DNA of 13,163 nt from JBBDIP01 sp040880305 (GTDB lineage Bacteria > Bacillota > Sulfobacillia > Fermentithermobacillales > Fermentithermobacillaceae). The translations under genes were made by a program, and so were the position numbers. Location of the stretch: positions 1 to 13,163 of the forward strand of contig JBBDIP010000055.1 of the NCBI GenBank assembly GCA_040880305.1. Direction: 5' to 3'. Shown here piece after piece: positions 1 to 6,702 of the stretch. Under the pieces are notes generated by a model that made no database searches, was not told the origin of the DNA, and saw only the letters and a list, made by a program, of their open reading frames with translations. The first letter of the stretch is position 1; each line of letters opens with the position of its first letter.

Positions 1-552
1 TTTCACATCATACAAGAACACGTCGACCAGGGGGACTACCGCCTCAAACGCTTCCCACGCGGCAAATCCCGATGTGTCGACTGTGGTCCGCAAACCCTCC
101 GCGCGGCACCGCAAGAGCAGCTCGCGCAGGAATTCCGGCTGCATCATCGGCTCGCCGCCGGAGAACGTAACCCCGCCACCCGACTGGTCGTAGAAGATGC
201 GGTCGCGCAGGACTTCCGACATGACCTCGTCGGCGGACATGCTCTTGCCCACCACCTCACGCGCCCCGTAGGCACACGCCTGAACGCAAAGGCCGCAGGC
301 AGTGCATTTAGCGCTGCCGCCCTTGTTGCCCGCAACCCCGGCCGGGCAGACCTTGACGCACGAGCCGCACCCCACGCAGCGGGTCTCGAAAAAGATAACC
401 TCGGGCTCCGGCTTTTGACTCTCGGGGTTATGGCACCACGGGCAGCACAGCGGACAGCCTTTCAGAAAGACCGTGGTCCTGATGCCGGGTCCGTCGTGAA
501 GTGAATACTTCTGGATGTTGAACACCGTGCCCAATACTAAATCGCCCCTCAT
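1..552 (-). CDS. Glycyl-radical-enzyme activating protein (radical SAM), 3' end cut by window edge
   Basis: The first 184 residues of a radical S-adenosylmethionine enzyme are visible; the C-terminus lies off the left edge. The SAM-cluster motif is Cys33-x3-Cys37-x2-Cys40 followed by HNPE, as in activases of the pyruvate formate-lyase, glycerol dehydratase and benzylsuccinate synthase type. Two ferredoxin-like clusters follow (Cys59/62/65/69 and Cys83/86/89/93), then SGGEP at about 131-135. Such enzymes install the glycyl radical on a partner enzyme under anaerobic conditions; no partner is in the window, so the substrate is unknown. An extra Cys36 lies inside the SAM motif. Start: ATG at 552 keeps the frame but lacks a well-spaced Shine-Dalgarno. 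A TTG at 534 preceded by GAGGGG (10-nt spacing) would give MGTVFNIQ, closer to the usual family start. The gene lies 19 bp after the ABC ATPase and is probably co-transcribed with it. Confidence 0.9.
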   Translation of the reverse strand, partial: MRGDLVLGTVFNIQKYSLHDGPGIRTTVFLKGCPLCCPWCHNPESQKPEPEVIFFETRCVGCGSCVKVCPAGVAGNKGGSAKCTACGLCVQACAYGAREVVGKSMSADEVMSEVLRDRIFYDQSGGGVTFSGGEPMMQPEFLRELLLRCRAEGLRTTVDTSGFAAWEAFEAVVPLVDVFLYDVK

Positions 553-571
553 CCTGGAGATTGGACAGAGG

Positions 572-1315
572 CTACGCCGTGACCTGCACCGCCTGCAGCG
601 CCAGGACTTCCCTGGCGTCCATGCGGTCCTCCACCATCTGGTCCGCAATGATCTTGCCGTCACGCAGGGAGACAATTCTGTCGGCATGGCGGGCGATGTC
701 CGGGTCGTGGGACACCAGGATCACGGTGATGCCCTGGCGGTTGAGATCCTGGAAGATGGCCATGATCTCCTCGCCTGAGCGCGAGTCCAGGTTGCCGGTG
801 GGTTCGTCGGCCAAGATCACTTTGGGCTCGGCTGCCAGCGCCCTGGCTATGGCGACGCGCTGCTGCTCGCCGCCCGAGAGCTCGTTAGGACGGTGCTTAG
901 CGCGCGCGCCGAGACCAACCGATTCTAGCGCCTTGCTGGCCTTCTCCCGTCTCTCGCGCCCCGAGGTACCGCGGTATATGAGCGGCAATTCGACGTTGGC
1001 CATGGCGTCGGTCCTGGCCAAGAGGTTGAACGTTTGAAAGATGAAGCCGATGAGGCGGTTGCGGATGTCGGCCAGCTGGTTGTCGGTCTTGCGGCTCACG
1101 TCGGAGCCGTCGAGCAGGTAAGTTCCTTCGGTTGGGCGGTCGAGACAGCCCAGGATGTTCATGAGAGTGGACTTGCCGGACCCGGACGGCCCCATGATGG
1201 CCACGAACTGGCCCTTTGGTATCTCCAGATCGACACCCCGCAGAGCGGGCACTTTGACCTTCCCCATGCGGTATTCCTTGGAGAGGCCGGTTATCGAGAT
1301 GACGGATTCGGGCAT
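572..1315 (-). CDS. MacB/LolD-family ABC transporter ATP-binding subunit
   Basis: This 247-residue cytoplasmic ATPase has every ABC motif intact: Walker A GPSGSGKST (42-50), Q-loop Gln94, signature LSGGE (146-150), Walker B ending in Asp170-Glu171, and the switch histidine at 203. The sequence IMGPSGSGKSTLMNILGCLD with DEPTGNLDS is typical of the MacB/LolD/YknY group. Those subunits power permeases that extrude peptides, lipoproteins or antibiotics by a mechanotransmission cycle. The start is supported by GAGGGGG seven bases before the ATG. No FtsX/MacB permease or MacA adaptor is present on either side: phoR is upstream and a radical SAM activase is downstream. The substrate therefore cannot be inferred, and the partner must be encoded elsewhere or beyond the left edge. 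A possible PhoP box precedes it. Confidence 0.93.
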   Translation of the reverse strand: MPESVISITGLSKEYRMGKVKVPALRGVDLEIPKGQFVAIMGPSGSGKSTLMNILGCLDRPTEGTYLLDGSDVSRKTDNQLADIRNRLIGFIFQTFNLLARTDAMANVELPLIYRGTSGRERREKASKALESVGLGARAKHRPNELSGGEQQRVAIARALAAEPKVILADEPTGNLDSRSGEEIMAIFQDLNRQGITVILVSHDPDIARHADRIVSLRDGKIIADQMVEDRMDAREVLALQAVQVTA

Positions 1316-1348
1316 AGATGCGCCCCCTCAATGGAGTTGTTTCGAGGG

Positions 1349-1392
1349 AGTGTATTCCATGTCCTGTTACGCAAGTGTTAAGGTTTTGAAAA
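1349..1392 (-). promoter_or_regulatory. Candidate PhoP box and promoter before the ABC ATPase
   Basis: Read on the minus strand, hexamers TTTTCA (1392-1387), TTAACA (1381-1376) and GTAACA (1370-1365) start exactly 11 bp apart. This is the repeat geometry of the Bacillus PhoP box (TTAACA-like hexamer plus 5-bp spacer). TTAACA is a perfect match, GTAACA differs at one position and TTTTCA at two. A possible -10, TACACT (1354-1349), follows 10 bp after GTAACA. The first hexamer lies between the phoR stop and the intergenic region. TTAACA could alternatively be an ordinary -35 element (spacing about 18 bp to GAATAC). Direct PhoP control of the downstream pair is inferred. Confidence 0.5.
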
Positions 1393-1394
1393 CA

Positions 1395-2795
1395 CTAGGG
1401 GAGCCATACGTAGAACGCGGTCCCACGTCCCTCCGCGCTTTCAGCCCAGACCTTGCCCGAATGGAGCGTCACGCAGTGCTTGACCACCGCGAGCCCGAGG
1501 CCGCTTCCGCCTGTGTCCCGGCTCCTGTCCTTTGAGCCGCGGTAGAAACGCTCGAATACTCGGGGCAGGTCTTCCTCGCTAATCCCGGGGCCGTTGTCGG
1601 TCACCCGGAAGAGCCAGCCACCCTCACTGGGCTCCACGCCCACCTCGATCTCTCCCCCTTCACCGGCGTACTTGATGGCGTTTTCCAGAAGGTTGGTGAG
1701 GACCATGTCCATGAGGGAAGAGTCAGCCAGGAGTTCCCTCTCCGGCGGCACGTTGGCGACAACCCTCACGACCTGCTGTTTCTGCGCCGCCAGTGGCTCC
1801 AGTTTCTTGGCTGTATCCCGGAGGATCTGCCCGGGATCCAGTGGCGCCTTGAAGGGCGCGACTGACCCGGACTCGAGTTTGGCCAGGTCAAGGAGTCCCC
1901 CGACCAGCGTCGATAGCCTGGACGCTTCCATCTCTATCAGGCCCGCCATCTCGCGCACTGTATCCGGATCGTCCGGCGGCGTATCCCTCAGGGTCTCCGC
2001 GAAACCCTTCACAACGGTGACAGGCGTGCGGAGCTCGTGGGAGACGTTCTGGACGAAATCGGTCCGCATCCTTTCGAGCCGGCGGATCTCGGTGAGGTCG
2101 TGGAAGGTGAGCACCGCGCCGTTTGAGGCCGGCCGCGATGGGTCCTCACCCGAGATGAGAGGGATGGCGGTCGCGTCGACCACCTTTTGCCCCTGTCTGC
2201 CAATCCTGACTTCCTGCCGTCCGGGCATCTGCCGGTACAAAGCCCTGTACACCAGAGACGCCAGGTCGGAGCTAGTGAGCGCGACTGCGAAAGAAAGGCC
2301 CCGCAGCTCGGCCGGAGATCTGCCGAGAATGTCCTGCGCCGCCCGGTTCACGGCCGAGACCGATCCTTCCGAGTCGAAGATCATGATGCCGGATACGCTG
2401 GCGTTTAGAGTGGCCTCAAGTTTGGCGTTTGAGTCTTGCAGGTCCTGCATTCTGGCGCGCAGGCTGGCGGCAAGCCGGTTCAGATCCTCTCCGAGCCTGT
2501 CCAGTTCGGTGTAAGTATCGGGGAAGAAGCGCTCCCTGTACTTGCCGGAAAGCATCCCTTGGGTCGTCTCCACCATCGCGCGCAGTGGCCTGGTCACGCG
2601 GAGGTTCCTCAGCCAAGAAAAAGTCGCGGCTACAGGCAGGGAAACCGCGGCGCCTATCCACAGCGACGTCCACACCGCCCTGAACTCCTCCGGCGACACG
2701 TGGACGGACCTCACGAAGACGACCGCCGCTGTCATCAGCGTTGAGACCAGCCAGACCGCGAAATCCGTAGCTAACAGTTGGTTCCTCATCCTCAT
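1395..2795 (-). CDS. phoR: Phosphate-regulon sensor histidine kinase PhoR
   Basis: The 466-residue membrane kinase has two N-terminal membrane helices (about 10-29 and 43-62), a HAMP linker (about 64-115), a PAS domain (about 125-235), and a HisKA dimerisation helix with the phospho-acceptor His253 in NVSHELRTP. The ATP-binding domain follows, with N-box Asn372, G1 box DNGPG (400-404), F-box ERFYRG and G2 box GSGLGLA (430-436). It should autophosphorylate and pass phosphate to the adjacent PhoP. The loop between the helices is only about 14 residues, so there is no extracytoplasmic sensor domain. Sensing probably goes through PAS/HAMP and the PstSCAB-PhoU complex, as known for E. coli PhoR. 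The ATG overlaps the phoP stop by 4 bp (ATGA), indicating translational coupling. GGGGG lies nine bases upstream of the start. Confidence 0.95.
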   Translation of the reverse strand: MRMRNQLLATDFAVWLVSTLMTAAVVFVRSVHVSPEEFRAVWTSLWIGAAVSLPVAATFSWLRNLRVTRPLRAMVETTQGMLSGKYRERFFPDTYTELDRLGEDLNRLAASLRARMQDLQDSNAKLEATLNASVSGIMIFDSEGSVSAVNRAAQDILGRSPAELRGLSFAVALTSSDLASLVYRALYRQMPGRQEVRIGRQGQKVVDATAIPLISGEDPSRPASNGAVLTFHDLTEIRRLERMRTDFVQNVSHELRTPVTVVKGFAETLRDTPPDDPDTVREMAGLIEMEASRLSTLVGGLLDLAKLESGSVAPFKAPLDPGQILRDTAKKLEPLAAQKQQVVRVVANVPPERELLADSSLMDMVLTNLLENAIKYAGEGGEIEVGVEPSEGGWLFRVTDNGPGISEEDLPRVFERFYRGSKDRSRDTGGSGLGLAVVKHCVTLHSGKVWAESAEGRGTAFYVWLP

Positions 2796-3514
2796 GATGG
2801 GCGACCCCCGCCGTCAGGGAGGACTAACCTGTACCCGACTCCACGCATGGTCTCGATTGTCGGGACATGATTCTGGGCCGAGAACGGCTCCAGTTTCTGG
2901 CGCAGGCGGGATACATGGACGTCAACTGTTCTGGTGTCGCCCGCGAACTCGTAGCCCCATACGCTCTCTAAGAGGTTTTCCCGGGTGAACGTCCGTCCGG
3001 GACGCCTTGCCATGTAGGCTAGGAGGTCAAACTCTTTGGCTGTGAGCGCGAGGAGCGTGCGCGCCACGGCAACGTCTCTGGTGCCCTCGTCGAGAACCAG
3101 CGCTCCCACGGTCAACCTGGAGGTACCGACCTCGTTGCCAGCGAGCTCCTCCCTCCGCCTCAGGTGAGCCCTGACCCTGGCCACTAGCTCCCGCGGGGAA
3201 AAGGGCTTGGTCACATAGTCGTCGGCCCCCAGCTCGAGGCCCGCCACTTTGTCGACCTCGTCCGCGCGGGCCGTGAGGAGTATCACCGGGAAACGCTTGC
3301 CGGCGTTGCGGCAGAGGCGCAGAACGTCCCAGCCCGACATCCCTGGGAGCATGAGGTCCAGGACCACCAGATCGAAATCGGCCGACCTGATTTCGTTATA
3401 GGCAGACTCGCCGTCGTAACGGGAGACGACCTCGAAACCCTCCCGCTCCAGGTGATACGCGACCAGTTTGGTGATCGCCACCTCATCATCCACGACCAGG
3501 ATGCGCCCTGCCAA
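2792..3514 (-). CDS. phoP: Phosphate-regulon response regulator PhoP (OmpR/PhoB family)
   Basis: This is a two-domain transcription factor. The receiver has the acidic pair in VVDDE (Asp9, Asp10), phospho-acceptor Asp53 in VVLDLMLPG, Thr81 and Lys103 in TKPF. A winged-helix OmpR-type DNA-binding domain (about 131-232) carries LTAKEFDLLAYM, TVDVHVSRLRQKL and the terminal RGVGYRL. When phosphorylated by PhoR it should bind 11-bp direct repeats such as those before pstS. Start choice: the frame is open to an ATG at 3556 (254 residues), but that ATG has no well-placed Shine-Dalgarno and would add an atypical 14-residue leader. A TTG at 3514, nine bases after GGGGG, gives MAGRILVVDDE, the usual family N-terminus, so I prefer it (240 residues). 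It lies downstream of phoU and overlaps phoR by 4 bp. The name follows from its place in the pst operon. Confidence 0.93.
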   Translation of the reverse strand: MAGRILVVDDEVAITKLVAYHLEREGFEVVSRYDGESAYNEIRSADFDLVVLDLMLPGMSGWDVLRLCRNAGKRFPVILLTARADEVDKVAGLELGADDYVTKPFSPRELVARVRAHLRRREELAGNEVGTSRLTVGALVLDEGTRDVAVARTLLALTAKEFDLLAYMARRPGRTFTRENLLESVWGYEFAGDTRTVDVHVSRLRQKLEPFSAQNHVPTIETMRGVGYRLVLPDGGGRPS

Positions 3515-3576
3515 ATCACACGACCCCCATGAAAGTGCAGCCAGATCCACCCACATGATACACGATCAGGCGCCGC

Positions 3577-4239
3577 CTACTGATGTAGTTCCTTGAGTTC
3601 ACCGGTCTCGACGTAGTAGACTCGCTCGCCAATGTTGGTGATATGGTCGGCTATCCTCTCCAGGTACCGGGCTATCAGCAGGAGCTGGACCGCTTGGTCC
3701 ACAAGGCCCGGGTCCTTCTTCATGAAGAGGCAGAGCTCGTCGTGCAGGTAGTGGTACAGGTGGTCCACCTGGTCGTCGTCCTTGATCATGCCCTCCACCA
3801 GCGACAGGTCCCTTGAGACGAAGCCGTCCAGGCTCTCCTTCAGCATCCTCACGACCATTTGCTCCATCCTCGGAATATCCACCAGCGGCTTGAACAGGGG
3901 CCGGTCTGCCAACCGCTTGGCGGTAAGGCAGATGTCGACCGAGTAGTCGGCCACCCTCTCCACGTCGCTGGCGATGGAGATGGCGGCGAAGATCCTGCGC
4001 AGGTCCCTGGCCGCAGGCTGCTGCGTCGCGATCAGCTCCATGCACCTGGCCTCGATGTCAAACCGCATCCTGTCCACCACGTCGTCCCTGGATATGGTCT
4101 GGTTGGCGAGACCTACGTTCCTTTCGGCCAGGGCCTGCAAGGCGTTCTCCAGGACGCCTTCGGCCTCTTTTCCCATCGTAAGCAGACTCTCATCAAGTTC
4201 CCTAAGCTGGCTTTCAAAAGCCGCGCGTGGGCTTGGCAT
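3577..4239 (-). CDS. phoU: Phosphate signalling and transport regulator PhoU
   Basis: This 220-residue all-helical cytoplasmic protein consists of two PhoU three-helix bundles. Each has the metal-binding E-x3-D motif: Glu94-RVA-Asp98 in the first half and Glu194-RIA-Asp198 in the second, the latter followed by HITNIGE. Length and motifs fit full-length PhoU. PhoU links the PstSCAB transporter to the PhoR kinase, keeping the Pho response off when phosphate is plentiful and limiting uptake. The start is well supported by AGGAGGAG six bases before the ATG. It lies 33 bp after pstB2 and before phoP, so transporter, negative regulator and two-component system form one transcription unit. Confidence 0.95.
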   Translation of the reverse strand: MPSPRAAFESQLRELDESLLTMGKEAEGVLENALQALAERNVGLANQTISRDDVVDRMRFDIEARCMELIATQQPAARDLRRIFAAISIASDVERVADYSVDICLTAKRLADRPLFKPLVDIPRMEQMVVRMLKESLDGFVSRDLSLVEGMIKDDDQVDHLYHYLHDELCLFMKKDPGLVDQAVQLLLIARYLERIADHITNIGERVYYVETGELKELHQ

Positions 4240-4272
4240 CTTACTCTCCTCCTAATGACAGTATCCCGGAAC

Positions 4273-5040
4273 TCAGCCGATTCTCCCCGTCACATAGTTG
4301 TCGGTGCGCACGTCCTTGGGATTGGTGAACAGTTCCTTCGTGGAGCGGTACTCGACTATCTCGCCGTCCAGCATGAACATGGTGTGGTCCGAGGCCCTGG
4401 ACGCCTGTTGCATGTTGTGGGTGACGATGATGATGGTGTAGTCGTCCCGGAGCGACCACATCAGGTCCTCGATCTGGAGCGTCGCCAGGGGGTCCAATGC
4501 GGAGCAGGGCTCATCCAAGAGTATGACGTCGGGCTTGGTAGCCACTGCCCTGGCGATCGAAAGCTTTTGCTGGTTGCCGAGCGAAAGGTCGGTCGCGGGC
4601 CTGTGCAGGCGATCTTTCACCTCATCCCACAGAGCGACCGAGCGGAGGCTGCGCTCGACCGCCTCAGCGATTTCCCCCCGGTCTGTGACGCCCTGGACCC
4701 TGGGCGCCGCGGCCACGTTGTCGAAGACTGACAGAGGGAAGGTCACGGGCCGCTGAAAGACCATCCCGATCCTGGATCTGAGCCAGGTGAGGTCGATACC
4801 CTCTCCGTACACATTTGCGCCGTCCAGGGCAATCTCGCCCTTGACCGAGACCCCTTCGACAAGGTCGTTCATCCTGTTGATGCTCCGAAGAAAAGTCGAC
4901 TTCCCGCACCCTGAGGGCCCGATTATCGCTGTTATGGCGTTAGGTGCAAACTTGGCCTTTAGGCCCTTCAGAGCGCGGAAGGTACCGTAGTAGAGTTCGA
5001 AATCCTTGACCTGTATCTTGCCTGGTTTGTCTTCCTGCAT
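4273..5040 (-). CDS. pstB: Phosphate ABC transporter ATPase PstB2 with degenerate signature motif
   Basis: This is the second of two tandem ATPases of the Pst importer (255 residues). Walker A GPSGCGKST (41-49), Q-loop Gln96 in MVFQRP, Walker B Asp176-Glu177, D-loop SALD and switch His208 are all canonical for PstB, as is the C-terminal PKDVRTDNYVTGRIG. The signature motif is not: at 152-156 it reads LSLGN instead of LSGGQ, with leucine for the first glycine and asparagine for the glutamine. I checked this codon by codon. The signature motif contacts ATP held by the partner subunit, so this subunit should impair the site of its partner rather than its own. The ATG at 5040 has GGAGGG eight bases upstream, overlapping the pstB1 stop. 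The frame stays open to 5145, but that extension would overlap pstB1 and is low-complexity. Confidence 0.95.
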   Translation of the reverse strand: MQEDKPGKIQVKDFELYYGTFRALKGLKAKFAPNAITAIIGPSGCGKSTFLRSINRMNDLVEGVSVKGEIALDGANVYGEGIDLTWLRSRIGMVFQRPVTFPLSVFDNVAAAPRVQGVTDRGEIAEAVERSLRSVALWDEVKDRLHRPATDLSLGNQQKLSIARAVATKPDVILLDEPCSALDPLATLQIEDLMWSLRDDYTIIIVTHNMQQASRASDHTMFMLDGEIVEYRSTKELFTNPKDVRTDNYVTGRIG

Positions 5041-5053
5041 CGGTGCCGCCCTC

Positions 5054-5824
5054 CTAGCCGAACTTGCCCGTGACGTAGTCCTCGGTGCGCTTGTCCTTTG
5101 GCCGGGTGAAGATCTCCTTGGCCGGCCCGGTCTCAACCAGTTCACCCATGTAGAAGAAGGCGATGTCGCCCTGTATCCGGGCTGCCTGCAGGGGGTTGTG
5201 GGTCACCAGGATGATCGCGTACCTCTCCTGCAGCCTGCGTAGGGTCTCCTCTATGTGCAGCGTCGAGATCGGATCCAATCCCGAGGTGGGTTCGTCGAGC
5301 AGGATGACGTCCGGCTCCACCGCCAGAACCCTGGCCAGAGACAGCCTCTGCTGCTGCCCGCCCGAGAGCTTTTGCGCGGGAGAGTCCAGGCGGTCCTTCA
5401 CCTCATCAAAGATGGCGGCCGCCGTCAGAGCGTTCACGATGATGTCGTCCAGGACGGCCTTGGACTTCACGCCCTTCTTCCTGGGGCCGTAAGCCACGTT
5501 CTCGTAGATTGATACCGGCAGGGACATGGGCAGGGCGAACACCATGCCCACCCGGCGGCGGAGGTCCGCCACGTCGAACCCACCGCTGTACACGTCCTTT
5601 CCGTCAAGCAGCAGGCCCCCGGAATGGGAAGTACCGGCCACCCTGTCGTTGAGCCTGTTCAGGGCCCGGAGTAACGTTGTCTTCCCGCTACCCGTGGGAC
5701 CCATGACGGTGAGAAGCGAGTTTCTAGCAACGCTGAGGTTTAAAGACCGCAGGGCCTTCACGCGGCCGTCCGAGTAGGAAAACTCGAAATCCACCGCTTG
5801 GACCTTGGGTTGTGTCACGGCCAT
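5054..5824 (-). CDS. pstB: Phosphate ABC transporter ATPase PstB1 lacking the Q-loop glutamine
   Basis: This is the first of the two tandem Pst ATPases (256 residues). Walker A GPTGSGKTT (42-50), signature LSGGQ (153-157), Walker B Asp177-Glu178 and switch His209 are intact, and the C-terminus PKDKRTEDYVTGKFG is typical of PstB. The Q-loop reads MVFALP, with Ala97 where PstB normally has glutamine (MVFQxP). That glutamine coordinates magnesium and senses the permease coupling helix. The protein is recognisably PstB but clearly diverged from PstB2. The ATG at 5824 follows GGGAGGAG with about nine bases between, and lies 5 bp after the pstA stop. A longer in-frame start at 6148 would run 300 bp across pstA and is rejected. 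It probably works as a heterodimer with PstB2. Confidence 0.95.
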   Translation of the reverse strand: MAVTQPKVQAVDFEFSYSDGRVKALRSLNLSVARNSLLTVMGPTGSGKTTLLRALNRLNDRVAGTSHSGGLLLDGKDVYSGGFDVADLRRRVGMVFALPMSLPVSIYENVAYGPRKKGVKSKAVLDDIIVNALTAAAIFDEVKDRLDSPAQKLSGGQQQRLSLARVLAVEPDVILLDEPTSGLDPISTLHIEETLRRLQERYAIILVTHNPLQAARIQGDIAFFYMGELVETGPAKEIFTRPKDKRTEDYVTGKFG

Positions 5825-5829
5825 TCCGC

Positions 5830-6702
5830 TCAACTCCTCCCTCTTCTGGCCTTGCCTGCGCGGCCGACCAGGTAATAGGCGCCCAGGTTCACCATCAGCA
5901 CGGCGATGAGCAGCACGGCTGCGGTACCGTAGGCGTTCTTCATGGAGATGCCTTCGCGAGCCAAAATGTAGAAGTGGACCGGCAGGGTGCGGACCGGGTC
6001 CATGACGGTCTTTGGCAGGCGCAGCGATGACCCGGCGGTGAAGATCACAGCGGCGGTCTCTCCCACCGCTCTCCCCAAGGCCAGTATGATGCCGGTGACT
6101 ATGCCCGGTAGAGCCCCTGGAAGGACGAGGGACGTGGTCGTCTGCCACCGGCTGCCCCCTAGCGCGAAACTTATCTCTCTGTAGGAGTCGGGCACCGCCC
6201 TGATCGCTTCCTCAGAGGTGCGGACGATAGTGGGCAGGATCATCGCGGCCAGCGTCAGCGCGCCCGATAGGATAGACCAGCCCATCTGCAGGTTGATCAC
6301 GAAGAATAGGAATCCGAACAGGCCGAATATGATGGATGGGATCCCGGACAGGCTCTCGGTGCCAAAACGCACCAGCCGCGGGAACAGCCCTTCGCGAGTG
6401 TATTCCGTGAGAAAGACCGCCGTCCCCACTCCCAGCGGGGCTGCTATCAGCACGCTCAGCAGGGTGAGCACGACTGTGCCTACGATGCTGGGAAGGATCC
6501 CGCCCTCTCTACCCATTTTCTCTGGCGAGCCGAGCAGGAATCTCAGGTTCACGACCGGAAGCCCCCGGACCAGGATGTACGAAACGACCAACACAAGGAT
6601 CGCAGCCACAGCAAGGCCGCACAGCCGGAGCGCCCCGACCATGAATCGCGCCTCCCGGTCCTGCTTCTTTCTCGATTCCGTTCGTACGCTCACGTGTCTC
6701 AC
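5830..6702 (-). CDS. pstA: Phosphate ABC transporter permease PstA
   Basis: This integral membrane subunit (290 residues) has six predicted helices at about 23-46, 70-98, 118-137, 143-160, 197-223 and 256-280. The cytoplasmic coupling (EAA) loop at about 163-195 contains EEAIRAVPDSYRE and ALGGSRWQ. The motif LGRAVGETAAVIF at about 209-221 is characteristic of Pst permeases. With PstC it forms the membrane channel for phosphate, driven by the PstB ATPases. The GTG start at 6702 overlaps the pstC stop (GTGA, 4 bp). A second GTG three codons later, 11 bases after AGAGGG, could be the true start; the N-terminal charged stretch would differ by only three residues. Order and coupling with pstC and pstB1 are as in classical pst operons. 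Confidence 0.96.
   Translation of the reverse strand: MRHVSVRTESRKKQDREARFMVGALRLCGLAVAAILVLVVSYILVRGLPVVNLRFLLGSPEKMGREGGILPSIVGTVVLTLLSVLIAAPLGVGTAVFLTEYTREGLFPRLVRFGTESLSGIPSIIFGLFGFLFFVINLQMGWSILSGALTLAAMILPTIVRTSEEAIRAVPDSYREISFALGGSRWQTTTSLVLPGALPGIVTGIILALGRAVGETAAVIFTAGSSLRLPKTVMDPVRTLPVHFYILAREGISMKNAYGTAAVLLIAVLMVNLGAYYLVGRAGKARRGRS

Noticed and set aside
1383..1393. Palindrome GTTTTGAAAAC after phoR as a terminator
   Set aside because: The stem is short and AT-rich without a following T-tract. It overlaps the phoR end and part of the candidate PhoP array.
1594..2514. Plus-strand open frame of 306 codons opposite phoR
   Set aside because: It is antisense to an intact histidine kinase, and its serine/arginine-rich composition is typical of a reverse-frame shadow.
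3859..4731. Long plus-strand open frame opposite phoU and pstB2 (290 codons)
   Set aside because: It is antisense to two clearly conserved genes, spans their junction and resembles no family. Open antisense frames are expected in GC-rich coding DNA.
5041..5145. N-terminal extension of PstB2 by 35 residues
   Set aside because: It overlaps the end of pstB1 and is rich in Arg/Ser/Pro. The ATG at 5040 has a GGAGGG at ideal spacing.
5825..6148. N-terminal extension of PstB1 by 108 residues
   Set aside because: It would overlap the conserved C-terminal part of pstA. Its composition is low-complexity, and a good ATG with Shine-Dalgarno exists at 5824.
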